A stretch of DNA of 64,000 nt. It comes from Aptenodytes patagonicus. Lineage: Eukaryota; Chordata; Aves; Sphenisciformes; Spheniscidae. Below the pieces are notes generated by a model that saw only the letters and a program-made list of their open reading frames with translations, did no database searches and was not told the DNA's origin. The stretch is taken from the NCBI RefSeq assembly GCF_965638725.1, contig NC_134952.1, forward strand, positions 16,075,028 through 16,139,027. Reading direction: 5' to 3'. Positions 11,701-22,987 of this stretch are shown here, piece by piece; within the stretch, counting starts at the first letter, position 1, and every line of letters starts with the position of its first letter. Position numbers and translations under genes: made by a program.

Positions 11701-12549
11701 CTGCGGGCAGGGCGAGAGCACGGCGGTCAGGGCAGGCAGGCACCGGGATACCCACATCCCCCGCGCCCCGCTCCTCGGAGGGCCCGCACCCGCGCGGCCG
11801 GCCGGGCGCGCTCCTTGCGGCGCCGAGCCGCTGCCCACCCCGCCGCCGGGCCAGCCGCCGCCGGCAGCCGGGGTTCCCCGCGCTCCTCTAAGCGCCGGGC
11901 GCCCTCCCGGGCTGCGGGCTCAGCCTGGCAAAGGGCTCTCCCCGCTCCGCCCTCCCTCGCCCCGCGGGACGCGTTTCGGTGGCTTTTTCCCCCGGCGCAG
12001 CCCGGGCCCGTTGCACAACCCCGGGGGGCCGGCGGAAAGCCCCGATCATCTCCCGCTCTCAGCACCCCCCGCCCCGGGACCCTCCCGCCCTCCCCGCGCG
12101 GGTGCGGAGGGGCCGCCGGCGGGGCCGCCCCTACCTGAGACGGCGGCCGACATCTCGCTGTCACTGAGGCCGGCGGCGTCCCGCTCCGCCGCCTCCGGGT
12201 GCTGCACCGCCTCCTCCTCCCCCGTCGCCGCCGGCCGCCCCCCGCCCGCGGCTTCGGCGGGGCGGGCGCCGCCACCGGCGCCCTCCTCCTCGGAGGGCCG
12301 CTCGCCCTCGTGGTCCTCGCTGAGCGCCGAGTCCGAGTCCCAGCCCGCCGGCGTCCGCGGGGCTGGGGCGCGGGCGGCGGCGGCGGGCGAGGGGAGCGGC
12401 GGGCCCTCGGCGGCGCCGCACAGCCGCCAGCCGCCGGCCGCTCCCGGGGGCGGCGGCCGCCCCGCCGCGTGGCGGGCGCGCTCCTCCTTCTTGTTGAGGA
12501 TGGCCTGGATGGAGAAAGGCGTCAGGGCGTTGCCGCCGCGGACGGCCAT
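11225..12549 (-). CDS. NKX3-2: NKX3-2 (BAPX1) homeobox transcription factor, complete two-exon coding region
   Basis: Coding exons are 12135-12549 and 11225-11700. They are joined across a 434-nt intron with a GTAGGG donor and a CCCGCAG acceptor, giving 296 residues and a TGA stop. Residues 9-18 form the NK-class TN/EH1-like repression motif ([10 protein letters not shown]), followed by an Ala/Pro-rich linker. Acidic patches include WDSDSALSE (70-78) and SDSEMSA (129-135). The homeodomain is at about 169-228, with the WFQNRRYK recognition helix and the Tyr54 typical of the NK class. The tail is basic and Tyr-rich ([12 protein letters not shown]) and ends AAAAGTQ. The ATG at 12549 was chosen because [21 protein letters not shown] matches the family N terminus and has a strong Kozak context (G at -3 and +4). 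NKX3-2 is a nuclear DNA-binding repressor that promotes chondrogenesis and patterns the axial skeleton, middle ear/jaw joint and gut mesoderm; that role is known from the family, not read here. At 296 residues it is somewhat shorter than the mammalian protein, mainly in the low-complexity linker. Confidence 0.97.
12135..12549 (-). CDS. NKX3-2: NKX3-2 coding exon 1
   Basis: This exon has 415 nt: 138 codons plus one base. It starts at the ATG at 12549 and ends at a TCAG|GTAGGG donor (GT at 12134-12133). It encodes the repression motif and the low-complexity acidic linker. It is extremely GC-rich with long Ala/Pro/Gly runs, so assembly errors in the linker are possible. Confidence 0.95.
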
Positions 12550-13010
12550 GGCCCGGCGGCGGGCGGCCCCGCGGGCGAGCAGCGGACCGCGCCGCGCCTT
12601 CAGCTGGGCGACCGCATCGCCGGCCGCGGCCGCGCCGGTGCCGGTGCCGGGCCCTTCTCTGCCGCCGGGAGGGCGGGCGCCAGCGGGGGCAGCCTCTCTG
12701 CGCCGCTGCCGGCCCGCCCGCCCATAGGGCCGGGGCCGCCGCGCCGCGCTCCGCCGGGCGCCGCCGCGGGTCCCTGGCGGCGCGGGCGCTGCCTCCGCCC
12801 CGCTCTGTCCCGCCCCGCGCCCGCCCTCTCCTTTTTCTCCCGGCGGCGCTGTCATCCCTCACCGCCGCCTGACAGCGCCGGCCCCGCGCCTTCCCATTGG
12901 GCAGCCCCCGCGCAGCCCGCCCGGCGATTGGCTCCCCGCCGCGGGGCGATGCGCTCCGCGGGGCGCGCGGCGGGGCGCGCCGCGCCTTAACCCCTTGCGG
13001 CCCGCGGGGC
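12550..13010 (-). promoter_or_regulatory. NKX3-2 5' UTR and GC-rich promoter with two CCAAT boxes
   Basis: This is a GC-dense CpG block upstream of the start codon. Two CCAAT boxes read on the minus strand at 12931-12927 and 12900-12896, 31 bp apart and about 350-380 nt before the ATG. I see no convincing TATA box, so a TATA-less CpG-island promoter is likely. The transcription start is not determinable from sequence; it probably falls between the CCAAT boxes and about 12.6 kb. Confidence 0.55.
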
Positions 13011-16000
13011 TCCCCCCCCGCCGCCGGCCGCCCGGGGCGCCGCGCTGCCCGGCCGGTGCCGCCCGTGGCGGAGGCGACCCTCGGAGGGAGGGTCCCTCTC
13101 CTTGGCGGGGAGCGGCGGCTTCCAGCGGAGAGTGACGGATAATAGTTTCAGGGTGTTTCCCCTCCCGCCGCGCCTCGGCCGAGCCGGGCAACGGGCGCCG
13201 CAGCCCGGCGGCGGGGAAGGGTCCGGTCACGGCGGGAAACGTCGCGGGGGAAGCGGAACAACGCCGCAGGCTGGCACGCATTTGATGCGTGCCGCTCGGG
13301 GAAGAGCCTCGGGAAATCGCTTATTTCGGGGTCTGTCGGGGACGGCGACGCCGCGCCGGGATCGGGGCTGTGTGCGCTGCGGGAAAGCGCCCGAACCTCC
13401 GGCCGCTCGCCTCGTGGGCGTACACGCAAAATAGCCTCGACTGCCTTTCGAAAGTGGGCTTTTCGCCGGTTCGTTTGTTTAAAAGCGTGGTCGGTTTTAC
13501 GTTAGGGTGGGTCTTCGGCCCATGGGGCTTTTAAAGACCGTTGTAGGAGGGCAACTTCGCGCAGGTTGAAGACTGCTTTCCTTGAAACGACGCTTTCCCT
13601 GACAGAAAATGGCCCTAAACAAGAAGCTTTTGGAAACTGTTGCACGCACGTGAATAGTATAAATGCGACTCGTTGCCAAAACAACAACGTGCCCCCAAGC
13701 ATCATGCTCGTCTTTATCTCAGACATTATTGGCATCCTCAGAGCTAACAGAAAAATCCCGGCGAGGCTATCAGGCAGGTACACGAGAAATGAAATGCCAG
13801 AGCGTCACGACCGTGATTTTTCGGTGCTGGGGAGGCGCGGCAATGTAACGAGCTAGAGCATATCACAGTGATACCCCCAAACTCGGCTTTGCTTGGTGAG
13901 CCGAATTCGCAGGGTGTTAACCTGCTTCTTCACGGGCGTGCGTCCACCGCCAACGTTTCCTTACTTGATCCCGCAGAGACGGGCGCCGGTTTGCAGTAGA
14001 CCACGAAGCCACGAGAATTGATTATCAACGACTCTGACACGAATTAAATGTTTTCAATCACCGTTCTTACCCGGAAAATAAATTAATAAAATAAATAACC
14101 CCGCTTTCATACGCAGCACGAAGCCGGAGAGCACCTTTGTGTGCCTGAACGAGAACAGGCTTTATCCTTCTGAACAAATTCAGCCCGTTTTAGTAACCTT
14201 GCTTGGACTCACTCGTTATCCCTTTTTCCCACCCAGGTATTTCCCGGGAAAGCCATCGCTTATGCCACCCAAGACTTCGGTGCCACGATACGCTCAGGAA
14301 ATATCCAAAGGGGATTTTTTTTAAGAGCTGGAGGAAAGTAAGAGGCGTTTGGGGAAGCTGCGAGAAATCCACTTAGGAGGAGACGTGTAGGAGGTGTAGG
14401 AAGGGTGCCCTGTGCGGGCGTTTTAAGGGGTGCTAAACAGCCGAGAGATGAAATTTGGGGTGTCAGAGGAGATGCGTGGACGGAGACGTGGGGAGAGAGG
14501 AAGGGCTCCGCGCTTCTAAGGGGGACGGCTGGAGGTGCGGGTCGCGGGAGCCGTGGTTTGTGTTGACGGCCGGAGAGGGGCTCTGGGCACGGCGGAGACG
14601 GGGAGCTCCGGGCAGGACTGGCCGCGGCAGCTTTCCGGCGTGCGATTCTGCGCTTCTGTTTTCGGGCTCTGCTCAGGTGCGGCAGACCGCCGAGCGGGAG
14701 GCAGAGCAGGCGGCTGCTTTGGGGCTGGGGGAGCGGCGGGGGGGAGGAAGAGGCGCTCTCCCCGGTGCAGCCTCCCTCCAAGCTCCGGCACAGGCAGCTT
14801 CCAGCCCGCGAAGTCCCCGATTTACAAGGTTTCGCGTCCAAGCTCTTGGAAATACCTGCGGTTAGTTTACAATGGCTGTAATTCTTTGCTAATTTACCCA
14901 GCTCCCTCCTTGCCACCTCCTGTGTTTTTTTTTTTTTGTTTGTTTTGTTTGTTCTCTCCCCCTCGCCCGCCTCCCGGGGCGATCTCTGCGCCCTCTTCCC
15001 GACCAGAAAACTACTGTTTGGGGGAGGAAATGCCTGGGGAGGAGGCCGGGAGGAGAGCGAGCAGCGACGGGGGTAAGGCGCAGGGGAGCGGCGGAGGGAG
15101 GCCGGGCAGGGCCGGCGGTCCCGGGGCTGCGGCGGCCGGGGGCCAGCTGGGTGGTCCCGCCGCGCCCGCCCTCCAGCCCCGCCGGGGGAGACGGGCAGCG
15201 GGAGGGAGGGAAGGAGAGAGGGATGGGGGGGAGAGCGGCGGCCCGGCATTACTCCTCACTGGCCGCCCGGGCGGAGGGCTCGCAGCCGGCTGCCGGCCGC
15301 CCTCAGCTGGGGCAGCACCGGAGGGCAAGGGCTCCCCGGCCACGGCGTGCGGCGGCCGCAGGGCCCCCTCCCGAGCGTGTGTGGAGAAACTGGGCGCAAA
15401 CCCTCCTCGCAGGAACAGGCTCGGGGGGGACGGGAGGAGGCAGCAGGGCGGGCAGCCGAGCGGGCAGGACAGCGCCTGAAACGGGGGTGTCGGCGGGGGC
15501 ACGCTTTCCGCCTTGCCCCCACCCCCGATAAGGGCTCCGCACCCCCCCATTCCCCGCGGTTTGGAAGCAGCCAAAACCCGTATTTTGTGTCGCACCCGCT
15601 GTTTTCCAGACGTGTGTTACACTGCAGCGGGGAAACCCCAAACCCCGCCGTGCCCCATAGCTGCCTCTCCCTGCGCCCACCGGAGACCCCCCGGCTCTTC
15701 ATCCGACACCCCGCGGAGGAGCCCGCCTCGCCCTCCCGTTTCCGACCGGCGGCGGCCGGGACGCCCCGCGCCGAGGCCGGCCCGGCGCTGCCGGCAGACG
15801 GGCTGCCCCACCTAGAGGCGTCCCCGCCGCACTGCCCGGCCTCTGCCGCCCCTCGGGGCTGGGGGGTCGGCCGCGCGGCCCAGCCCTGGGCGCCCAGCGG
15901 GTCCCTGGTGACATCGGGGGCCGGGGTGGGCCAGGGCAGGGGCGGGCAAGGCCACCCCATGTGGGGACACCACTGCAGAGGCACAGCCCCAGTGCCCTGT

Positions 16001-16110
16001 CCCAGTATCCAGTGGCAAGCCACGGTGCGGGCTGGGAAAGCGGGAGCAGAGCCTGCCCGGCTGCAGTGTGAGGTGGCTTCTGGCAGTCACCTGGGACGTT
16101 TTTCTTTCCA
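13011..16110. other. NKX3-2 upstream region: CpG blocks flanking an AT-rich island
   Basis: GC-rich DNA continues to about 13.54 kb. An AT-richer island follows at about 13.54-14.31 kb, containing TTGATTATCAAC and AATTAAAT-type sites, and then a second CpG-dense block at about 14.52-16.1 kb. I see no gene. Long open frames of up to about 330 codons on either strand are explained by the scarcity of A/T-rich stop codons. The AT-rich island is a candidate proximal upstream enhancer of NKX3-2. Confidence 0.5.
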
Positions 16111-19100
16111 GGTGTGAGGAAACTCGCTCACAGAAGTACTGCTCATAGTGCGGGGAAGGACGGGTCCTGCTTCTTGGGCGTCTTCTGAAAGCATCAGATT
16201 AACACGTGAAAGGCAGCGCGCACATACATGAAGAAGGTGGCAGCAAAACCTTTAAAGAGCCTTTGTAAAGAGCGCACACCACATAACGTTGTATAAAAAA
16301 CCTAGATGGTCCCTGGGTGGGAGTAGCTTGCACTGGGAAAAGGAAATGTTATAACTTTTCCTTCAGGGTAGGATTTGCCCGCTCTGGGAAATTAATTAGA
16401 GATGTGGCCCCCGTGTGCTGGCTCTCAGGCACTCCCAGAACCAGGCTAGCTCAGGAAGGGGTCACACTTCTGTCCCGGCTCTCTGCCAGCCCGAGACCTT
16501 CTCAGCTCTGAGGCAGGCCAAAGAGTATCATGGCCCAGGGCTACCCCACACTGTAAGGCCTCTTGGCAGCACTTTCCAAAGCCTGCATGGGGGTAATACC
16601 TTTGCCATACCTAATCAGAAGTGATATTGTTTTCCCAGACAGAAGCTGTCTCCCCAAACTTGTCTCTAGTTTGCCTCCCAATATACATACAGAGATGCAA
16701 ATCCTTGCAGAGTCTCCTGCTGGGTCTCCCAGGGGCTTAGGTGGAAGATGGCAATGGTGCAAGCAGTGCTTCCTCCTACAAGGAATTTTCATCCCCTGTG
16801 ACTCTGTTGGTGGTGGGGAAGATTCGGTTCATGGTTTTTACCTCAGCTGTGCTCCTCTCTGGCTGTGCAGCAAAGGCACATAAACGTGTCCTGCACAACT
16901 CGCTGGTTTTGCAGGAAAATCTCAGGTCATCTGCTTTTGAACAGGTTTTGACTCTATCTCTTACCAATCTATTGCCAAGTAAATGTAACTGTAGCTACAC
17001 AGTAGGTGACAGTTGTGCATCTCTAAAACAAGTTCTGAGCAGGATTCCTCCATGCGCTTTGGGGGGGACCTCACGTAAGTAACTGCTGCAACACTCAGCC
17101 TTCAAATTGCTTTTTACAGTTGACGTCAGGAGCCTGTGTTGCTGCTGGGCTGTCAACTGTAAGATGCTTACGGACTTCAGTGAGAGGATATACCGCCTAC
17201 AATTAAGAGAAAAATCTGAATGATTTTGAGCATTCAGCTGAATAATAAACCTGGAGAATGTGCAAATATAATCCTGACAATGAGAAGTTTAATCTTACTG
17301 ACTTGACAACCTCTTAGCAAATTAGCTCAGTAGGTTTTAATAGCTGGCTTGCAATCCCCTTCTCTGCTCATATTCCTTATATGGGGAGAAGCCCGTGTCC
17401 TTTAAGGCTGGGAGGCTCAAACACAAACATTCCTATGGGAGTTTACAACCAAACTGAAAGAAACGCTTGAATCTTGCTGGTTGTGATACGATTTGGCCCA
17501 GTTTTATTGCTCAGAGCTGCTGTTTCTGGGAAAACCAACCCAAAGCTCCCTCTTGCTGCTTCATCTTTACGGTAAAAAGTGAAGGCCTGGTATGCAGAGT
17601 ACCAAGCACAAAAACAAAACTACCAATGTTTCATTTCACCGCGTGGCAGTTTTTTTCCTGAATTATTCCTCCTTGCAAGACCCTGAAAACGAAAAGTCAT
17701 ACGGCCTATCTAATCATCGCGCTCCCAAGAAAGGGTGAAGATGTACGGTTTCCTCCGCTTAGTGCCAGGAGGCCACTAGCTGCGCACGCGCCGAGAGCCC
17801 TGTCTCACAACTGCATTCAGGAGAGACCATCTTTTGAAATAAATCTTCTCTCTGACTCTTTCCTTATTTTTATGCTGAGTTTCCTACTACCCCAGTAAAT
17901 GGCTATATGTTCCTCATCTTCTGATGTATTTATCTGTAGGATAGAAATACAACCTGGACAAGATTAACTTGATTTACTAATAAAAAGCAAACCAGCATAG
18001 CCAAATGGCCAGATGCATCTTGTAGTCATTAATTAAAGCTCTTGCATTTTTCTGTGAAATAAATATTGTGATATTTAGCCCCTGTATTTAGCTTTTTATT
18101 TGTTTCAAGCAATTTTAGAAGGAGGGGGTAGTCTATTTATTTGTACTCTTCGATAGAAAAATTGAAGTAGAAACAGATTGAATGACTTATGCCAAAGTCA
18201 TTTATGTGTCTGTCATCCATACAGTAGCTGGTCTATCTACTTGTTCTGAATTTTTCTTTATTATTTACTAGAACATTTTAATGAATATTCACTATATTAC
18301 AGTAGATGCATTTGTTGTGTGCAAGTCTCTAGGCTTTTAAGGACACTCATAGCACAGATTAATCATTTGATGTTTATTTGGTACAACATCATATCAAATC
18401 CAGGTTTCCTTTACCATTGCTCCTCAATCTATAAATAAGTAATAACCTTTCCTACTTTTTGTTTGAAATAGTTGAGCTCACTTTTCACATATGATGGGCT
18501 AACTTGGTAATTAAATCAATGGCTACATTGGGGTAGCGTTTAAATATTTTTATTGCTTCTGATGCTTAGGTAAATCAAGTAAGCCTGCCGGCCTCTCAGG
18601 ATACTGGAACTGTTTACATTTATAAAGTGATTTCACACCTTTGTCTAAAAGTCACATCTTTATTGACAGTAAGTCAACAGTCATTTTATATTAATTTTTC
18701 TATCTCTTTATTATTCATATCAGGAGTAGACACCCATCAAAGGTAATACCTGGGAGTGTTTGGGACTTATCCGTTATAAATTTACACAGATCACCAATTA
18801 CTCAAAAATTTCAGAATTTGAGATGAAGGACTCATTTGTTTCACATCCTCCTCACACTGAATAGGAAGCCTAAACTGTGGAGATGGGACGTGGCGTTTCT
18901 GTGCATCTCTTGGGTGGTCTCTTGCGTGCAGTGCTGGCTGTCGGGATATCTGCTCGGAGAAGCAGATCTGATTCAGGAGCTCCAATACTGGACTCAGGCG
19001 GCTCAAACACGATGTGTTGCAGAGATGAGAATCGTAGTATGTCCATCCTGTTTTGGATCCAGGCCTATGCGATTAACTTCATATGTCTGAAGAGAAATCA

Positions 19101-22100
19101 GAGGTATGAGTTCACCGGGTAATTGCACAGGGTGGTTGGTCTGGTCCCTGGGAGCATACCCATCCCTCGGTTGAGCAGAGAGGGAAGCCAGGCAGGTTAG
19201 ACCAAGCATCTCGCTCCATGGTAGCTCCGTTCTCTGAAGGGCCCCCAGCCCCGCTGACAGCTTTTTGACACCTCTGGTGGAAAACAAGGCCCAGAGCTCT
19301 ACATGTTGTGTAACAGGGGAGTCCACGCTTGCAGCTGCCTTACACAGCCACGGTGTTGGCCTTGCCGCAATCCATGCCTGATAACCTGTGGTGGAGCAGC
19401 CAAGCCAAGCTGTTTGAGCACAGAGACCTTGGATCCAGTGTTGGGTTTATGAAGTTAGGGCAATTAGCAGGTTCACTGTGTGAGTTGTTTCCACTGGCAA
19501 TGATTTTGTATGTACAGTGACTGCACATTTCATCTGAACACAGCTTTTACATTAAATCACTAATTCTTTTGGCTTGCTCAGTGAGAATACAAATACTTAC
19601 ATAAACTTCACAAATAAAATAGTGACTTGGTTTTGTTCGGTTCACATGCAAATTTAATTGGTGGCCTGAAAATTAGCAAACATGACACAAGTTGTCTGCA
19701 GGCAATACAGATATTCTTCATATTTTCTGTACGTATCTTAGAGAATAGAGACTTCGAACATGTCAATTATGGATGACTGCAAATACGTACCCTCCCTTGT
19801 CCTTATGATGCTCAATTCCCTCCTCTCAGAATTCCCATCTTCGTTAGTGTTGTTTTCACCTAAATTTAGAGATTCTGAGTTATAGGTTGTCTCGTGAGCA
19901 TTTTTATGGTGTTGAGGGCAGCACAGCCTGAGTGGGTTCTCAGGGTATTCCTGTCATAGAAGTAGCTATTTCTGTAATTTATTACCCAGACACTTTTTGG
20001 GATTTACCTAACAGAAGAAAAAAAAATGTTAAGGCAGGTGACAAACAATACAAATGTGTAATATGGCAAAAGCAGTTTGCACCCTATTTGTTACATGAAT
20101 AAGAGTAAATGAGATGGTTGAAGAAGTCTGCAGTACTAAAGGACTCCTGTGACTATGTGGAAAACGGTGAGAGGAACCAGACACGAGGGTAGACAAAATG
20201 TCAGTTATGAATCTCTTGGAAAACCAAGAAAGTCTTTTAGTTTTTCCAGGAGGTTTTTCACCTGGAAGGATGCAGAAATCTGCCTGCGAGTGAAACGGGG
20301 AAGGCAGAGGAGTGCTGGCTGGAAGGACATTTTGCTAATACCTTCAAGATGGCAAGTTGTGATTTCCTGCACTACTGATGAGGTTATTGTTGGCAGGAGG
20401 AACGAGAGCTTTCTGCTCTCCCTGCTTGGGAAAGAGGGTAGTGTGTGGTGTGGCCTTCTGGTGCTTTATAGTATTGTCTGTATTTTATGAGAGCTGATAA
20501 AAAACTCCGTGCTTTTCTCTATACACTCAGCATTCCAACTTCATATAGGTCCACTGTAGACTGCTGCCTGTAGGAAGTGTTAAAACCCGGTCTTCAGCCA
20601 AAAATGCTGGTATCAACTGTCCTTCCATATCTCTGGAAGACTTCTGATATGGCTATATTTCTTTCACATAGTGTACACGTTGTGCAACACCTCTGTGTCA
20701 AAGGGACTCCTTTTGAGAAGGGTTGTGCAGAGGAATGTGCTATTTTGCATTACATATGCTCTCTCATCAGGAAATACAACTCTTAACAAAGCAAAGTGTT
20801 ATGCTTCATAGCTCCAAAAAGACACCTGCAGTATAGTCTTCCGCAAAATATGCAACAAAGCCCTTGTAGTCTAACCTCCTTGTATGGGCGTGATGATTGT
20901 CTGGTTGACCGACCGTCCCAAACAGCAATGGTATATATGCACATTGATCAGTCGTGCCCATGTTCATATTCATATCTATGACTTTGTCCATAGTTATCAT
21001 GGAGGGGACAAATCTGTCCAAAGGCAGAGGACCTTCACATACAATAATATTTCATTCACAGGGTTTAATTTAGCTCTTTTAGTGGCTTCTCAAGAGCTAA
21101 CTGTGAGAAACCTCTGCAGCCGTAAGGTGTGTTGACTTTGAAGCCCTGAGAACTGCTGGCAGACTGTGGAAGAGCAGCAGCATGACTGGAGAGAAGAGCT
21201 GACATCCCTGCAGTCTATGTGGGCTATGGAAGAACTTCCACCTTCCAATCCCAAATGCCTTGCTCCTTGGTCTGCATTTGGCCAGGCGCACTACTACCAC
21301 TCCTAGAGCTACTTTCTAACACATGGTGACTTCAGAGAAGCAGGCCTGGGCAGGTCATGTAACTGCTTTGGTACAAGGTAGCAGCTGCTTTTACAGAGAG
21401 CGTATTAAATGTCAGAACACCTGGATAATGAGACAGTGAGATCCTCTCAGTGAGGAGGAGACAAGACTACCGGCTGTGGAGCTGAAAAGTAGCCTGTCAT
21501 CTACAAATCAACGTCATGACAGGAATCCGTGCATTGCTTCGTTTCAATAGCCAGAGCCCTTTGGACGTGGTATGTGGTAGTGGTATTTCTCATGAACGTC
21601 ACAGTGCTGTACTCTTGCATTTAATAAACTCCTTTTCAAAAAGTGTTGATTATGAGCCTCATGATAAGACCAGCTTATGAAAATATTGGGATGTTATTGG
21701 TTGTAGCTAGCTTTGATACGCATCCCTTATCATGTGCACTAGCATCTGGGCCCCAGCTGACACAGAGAAATCCGCTGTGCATTTTCTCCAAGATGCAGAG
21801 AGTGATGATTTCCTTCAAGAACGGGCTTTATTTTCCCACCTGCTGGCTCAGCTGGTGTTGGATGTTGTTTCTGTCCCAGCTCTTGCTTGCTGCGTCCTGG
21901 GAGCCTGAAAGGTGATTCCAGTCACATCAGAGTTTACTGCAAAAAAATGAGGAATAAGGGTGGCTAATAAAAAGGGGATTATTATTGCTCTACTCGATAT
22001 TTTCACAACTTCTTTTATCATCTTTACTCTCAGCGGCTAGTAAGACTAAACGTAAAGGCCCCTTAGCCTGTGTCTAACCTGTTTGGATGTCAGTACATCC

Positions 22101-22729
22101 ATGTACTTTTGCCATCCACAAAAGTTCTTGGTCATGGCAAGAAGATTGAAAGGAGGGAAAAATGGAGCTAAAAGAAGGACTTTTGAAGAAATAAAAGGAG
22201 GACAAAGGCTGAGGAGAGGTCAGATCTGCCTGATCCAAGAGTATGCAACAAACTGATGAGGGAAAGGAAAAGGGAAGGGGGAGAGGAAAGGAAGGGAGAA
22301 CCGAGAGCTGAGAGGGACCCTGTGAGGGAACCAGAGTGCACGGGATGGGAACAAACGGACATTGGTCAGTGAAAGACAGGTCAGATGAGAAGTGAGGATG
22401 GAGGGAATTAGACTGGAAAAGTGCTAGGAACAGGGGGCTGGGAAATGAGAGAAATGGGAAGGTCTGGGCAAGGAAACTGTGACTGGAATGGATAGCTTCT
22501 ATTAAACCTCCAAATCTAACTTGTTACAATTGAGAAAAAAATGTTAAATGCATTGTTCCACAAGAAGTTTGATGTGCCTCTAAACATAAACCCATGTCAT
22601 ATGGAATTCAATATGCATATATTGTATCTGTAAACATAGCACGAGATGGATTTAGACCCATGCATGGTATGCTATACAGTATATTCATGGTTATAGAGTT
22701 GAAAAAAGGTATTCCTCCAGAAACTGGTG
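16111..22729. other. Intergenic DNA, no gene recognised
   Basis: This is AT-richer non-coding sequence between NKX3-2 and the CR1 insertion. No open frame longer than about 115 codons and no recognisable domain is present. A perfect CArg-type box CCTTATATGG lies at 17375-17384. Low-repeat AT-rich stretches at 17.18-17.45, 17.95-18.13 and 18.48-18.75 kb look like possible conserved elements. A strongly purine-biased plus strand runs at 22.14-22.48 kb. Confidence 0.5.
22145..22480 (+). repeat. Purine-rich (G/A) tract
   Basis: The plus strand is strongly enriched in G and A over about 335 bp, with an almost uninterrupted purine run near 22255-22303. It is imperfect and has no fixed period, so it is low-complexity DNA rather than a microsatellite. 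Confidence 0.6.
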
Positions 22730-22974
22730 ACGTCCTGCCTGTGCTGATCCGTGCAGCGCAGCAGCTCAGGAGGAGCTGGTGGACGGGCAGGTCAGGATGT
22801 CCAGGCAGCGGCAGCCCCAGGACCGCCGCACGCCAGCCCCTCCTTGCTCCTTTGTCGAGCCCTTATGGGTCCGGTCTAAATTCCCCCCAGGCTCTGGGTC
22901 CTGCCCGCGGCAAGAGAGGGGTCGTGCGTGTGCGTGTGCGCGGTGCACGCCGCGCTACCTGGCAGGCACCAGTT

Positions 22975-22987
22975 GCCATCTAGTGGC
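22975..22987 (-). promoter_or_regulatory. Candidate CTCF binding site
   Basis: The minus strand reads GCCACTAGATGGC, a full match to the CTCF core pattern CCA-C/T-AG-R-K-GGC. It lies in a small isolated GC- and CpG-rich block (22.73-23.1 kb) between the NKX3-2 regulatory region and BOD1L1. Occupancy cannot be judged from sequence. Confidence 0.5.

Noticed and set aside
11144-12727. Open frame of 527 codons on the plus strand across NKX3-2
   Set aside because: It is antisense to NKX3-2 in very GC-rich DNA where stop codons are rare. It is Pro/Arg/Ala/Gly-biased, with no recognisable domain.
12550-12855. In-frame 102-codon extension of NKX3-2 to an upstream ATG at 12855
   Set aside because: The family N terminus begins at the ATG at 12549 with strong Kozak context. 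The extension is low-complexity Arg/Ala/Gly/Pro, as expected of an untranslated GC-rich leader.
14260-15249. Open frame of 329 codons on the minus strand upstream of NKX3-2
   Set aside because: Same GC-rich effect. There are antisense open frames of equal length and no family resemblance.
17763-17790. Second CTCF-like motif around CCACTAGCTGCGC
   Set aside because: The half after CCACTAG departs from the consensus (CTGC instead of R-K-GG), so it is too weak to call.
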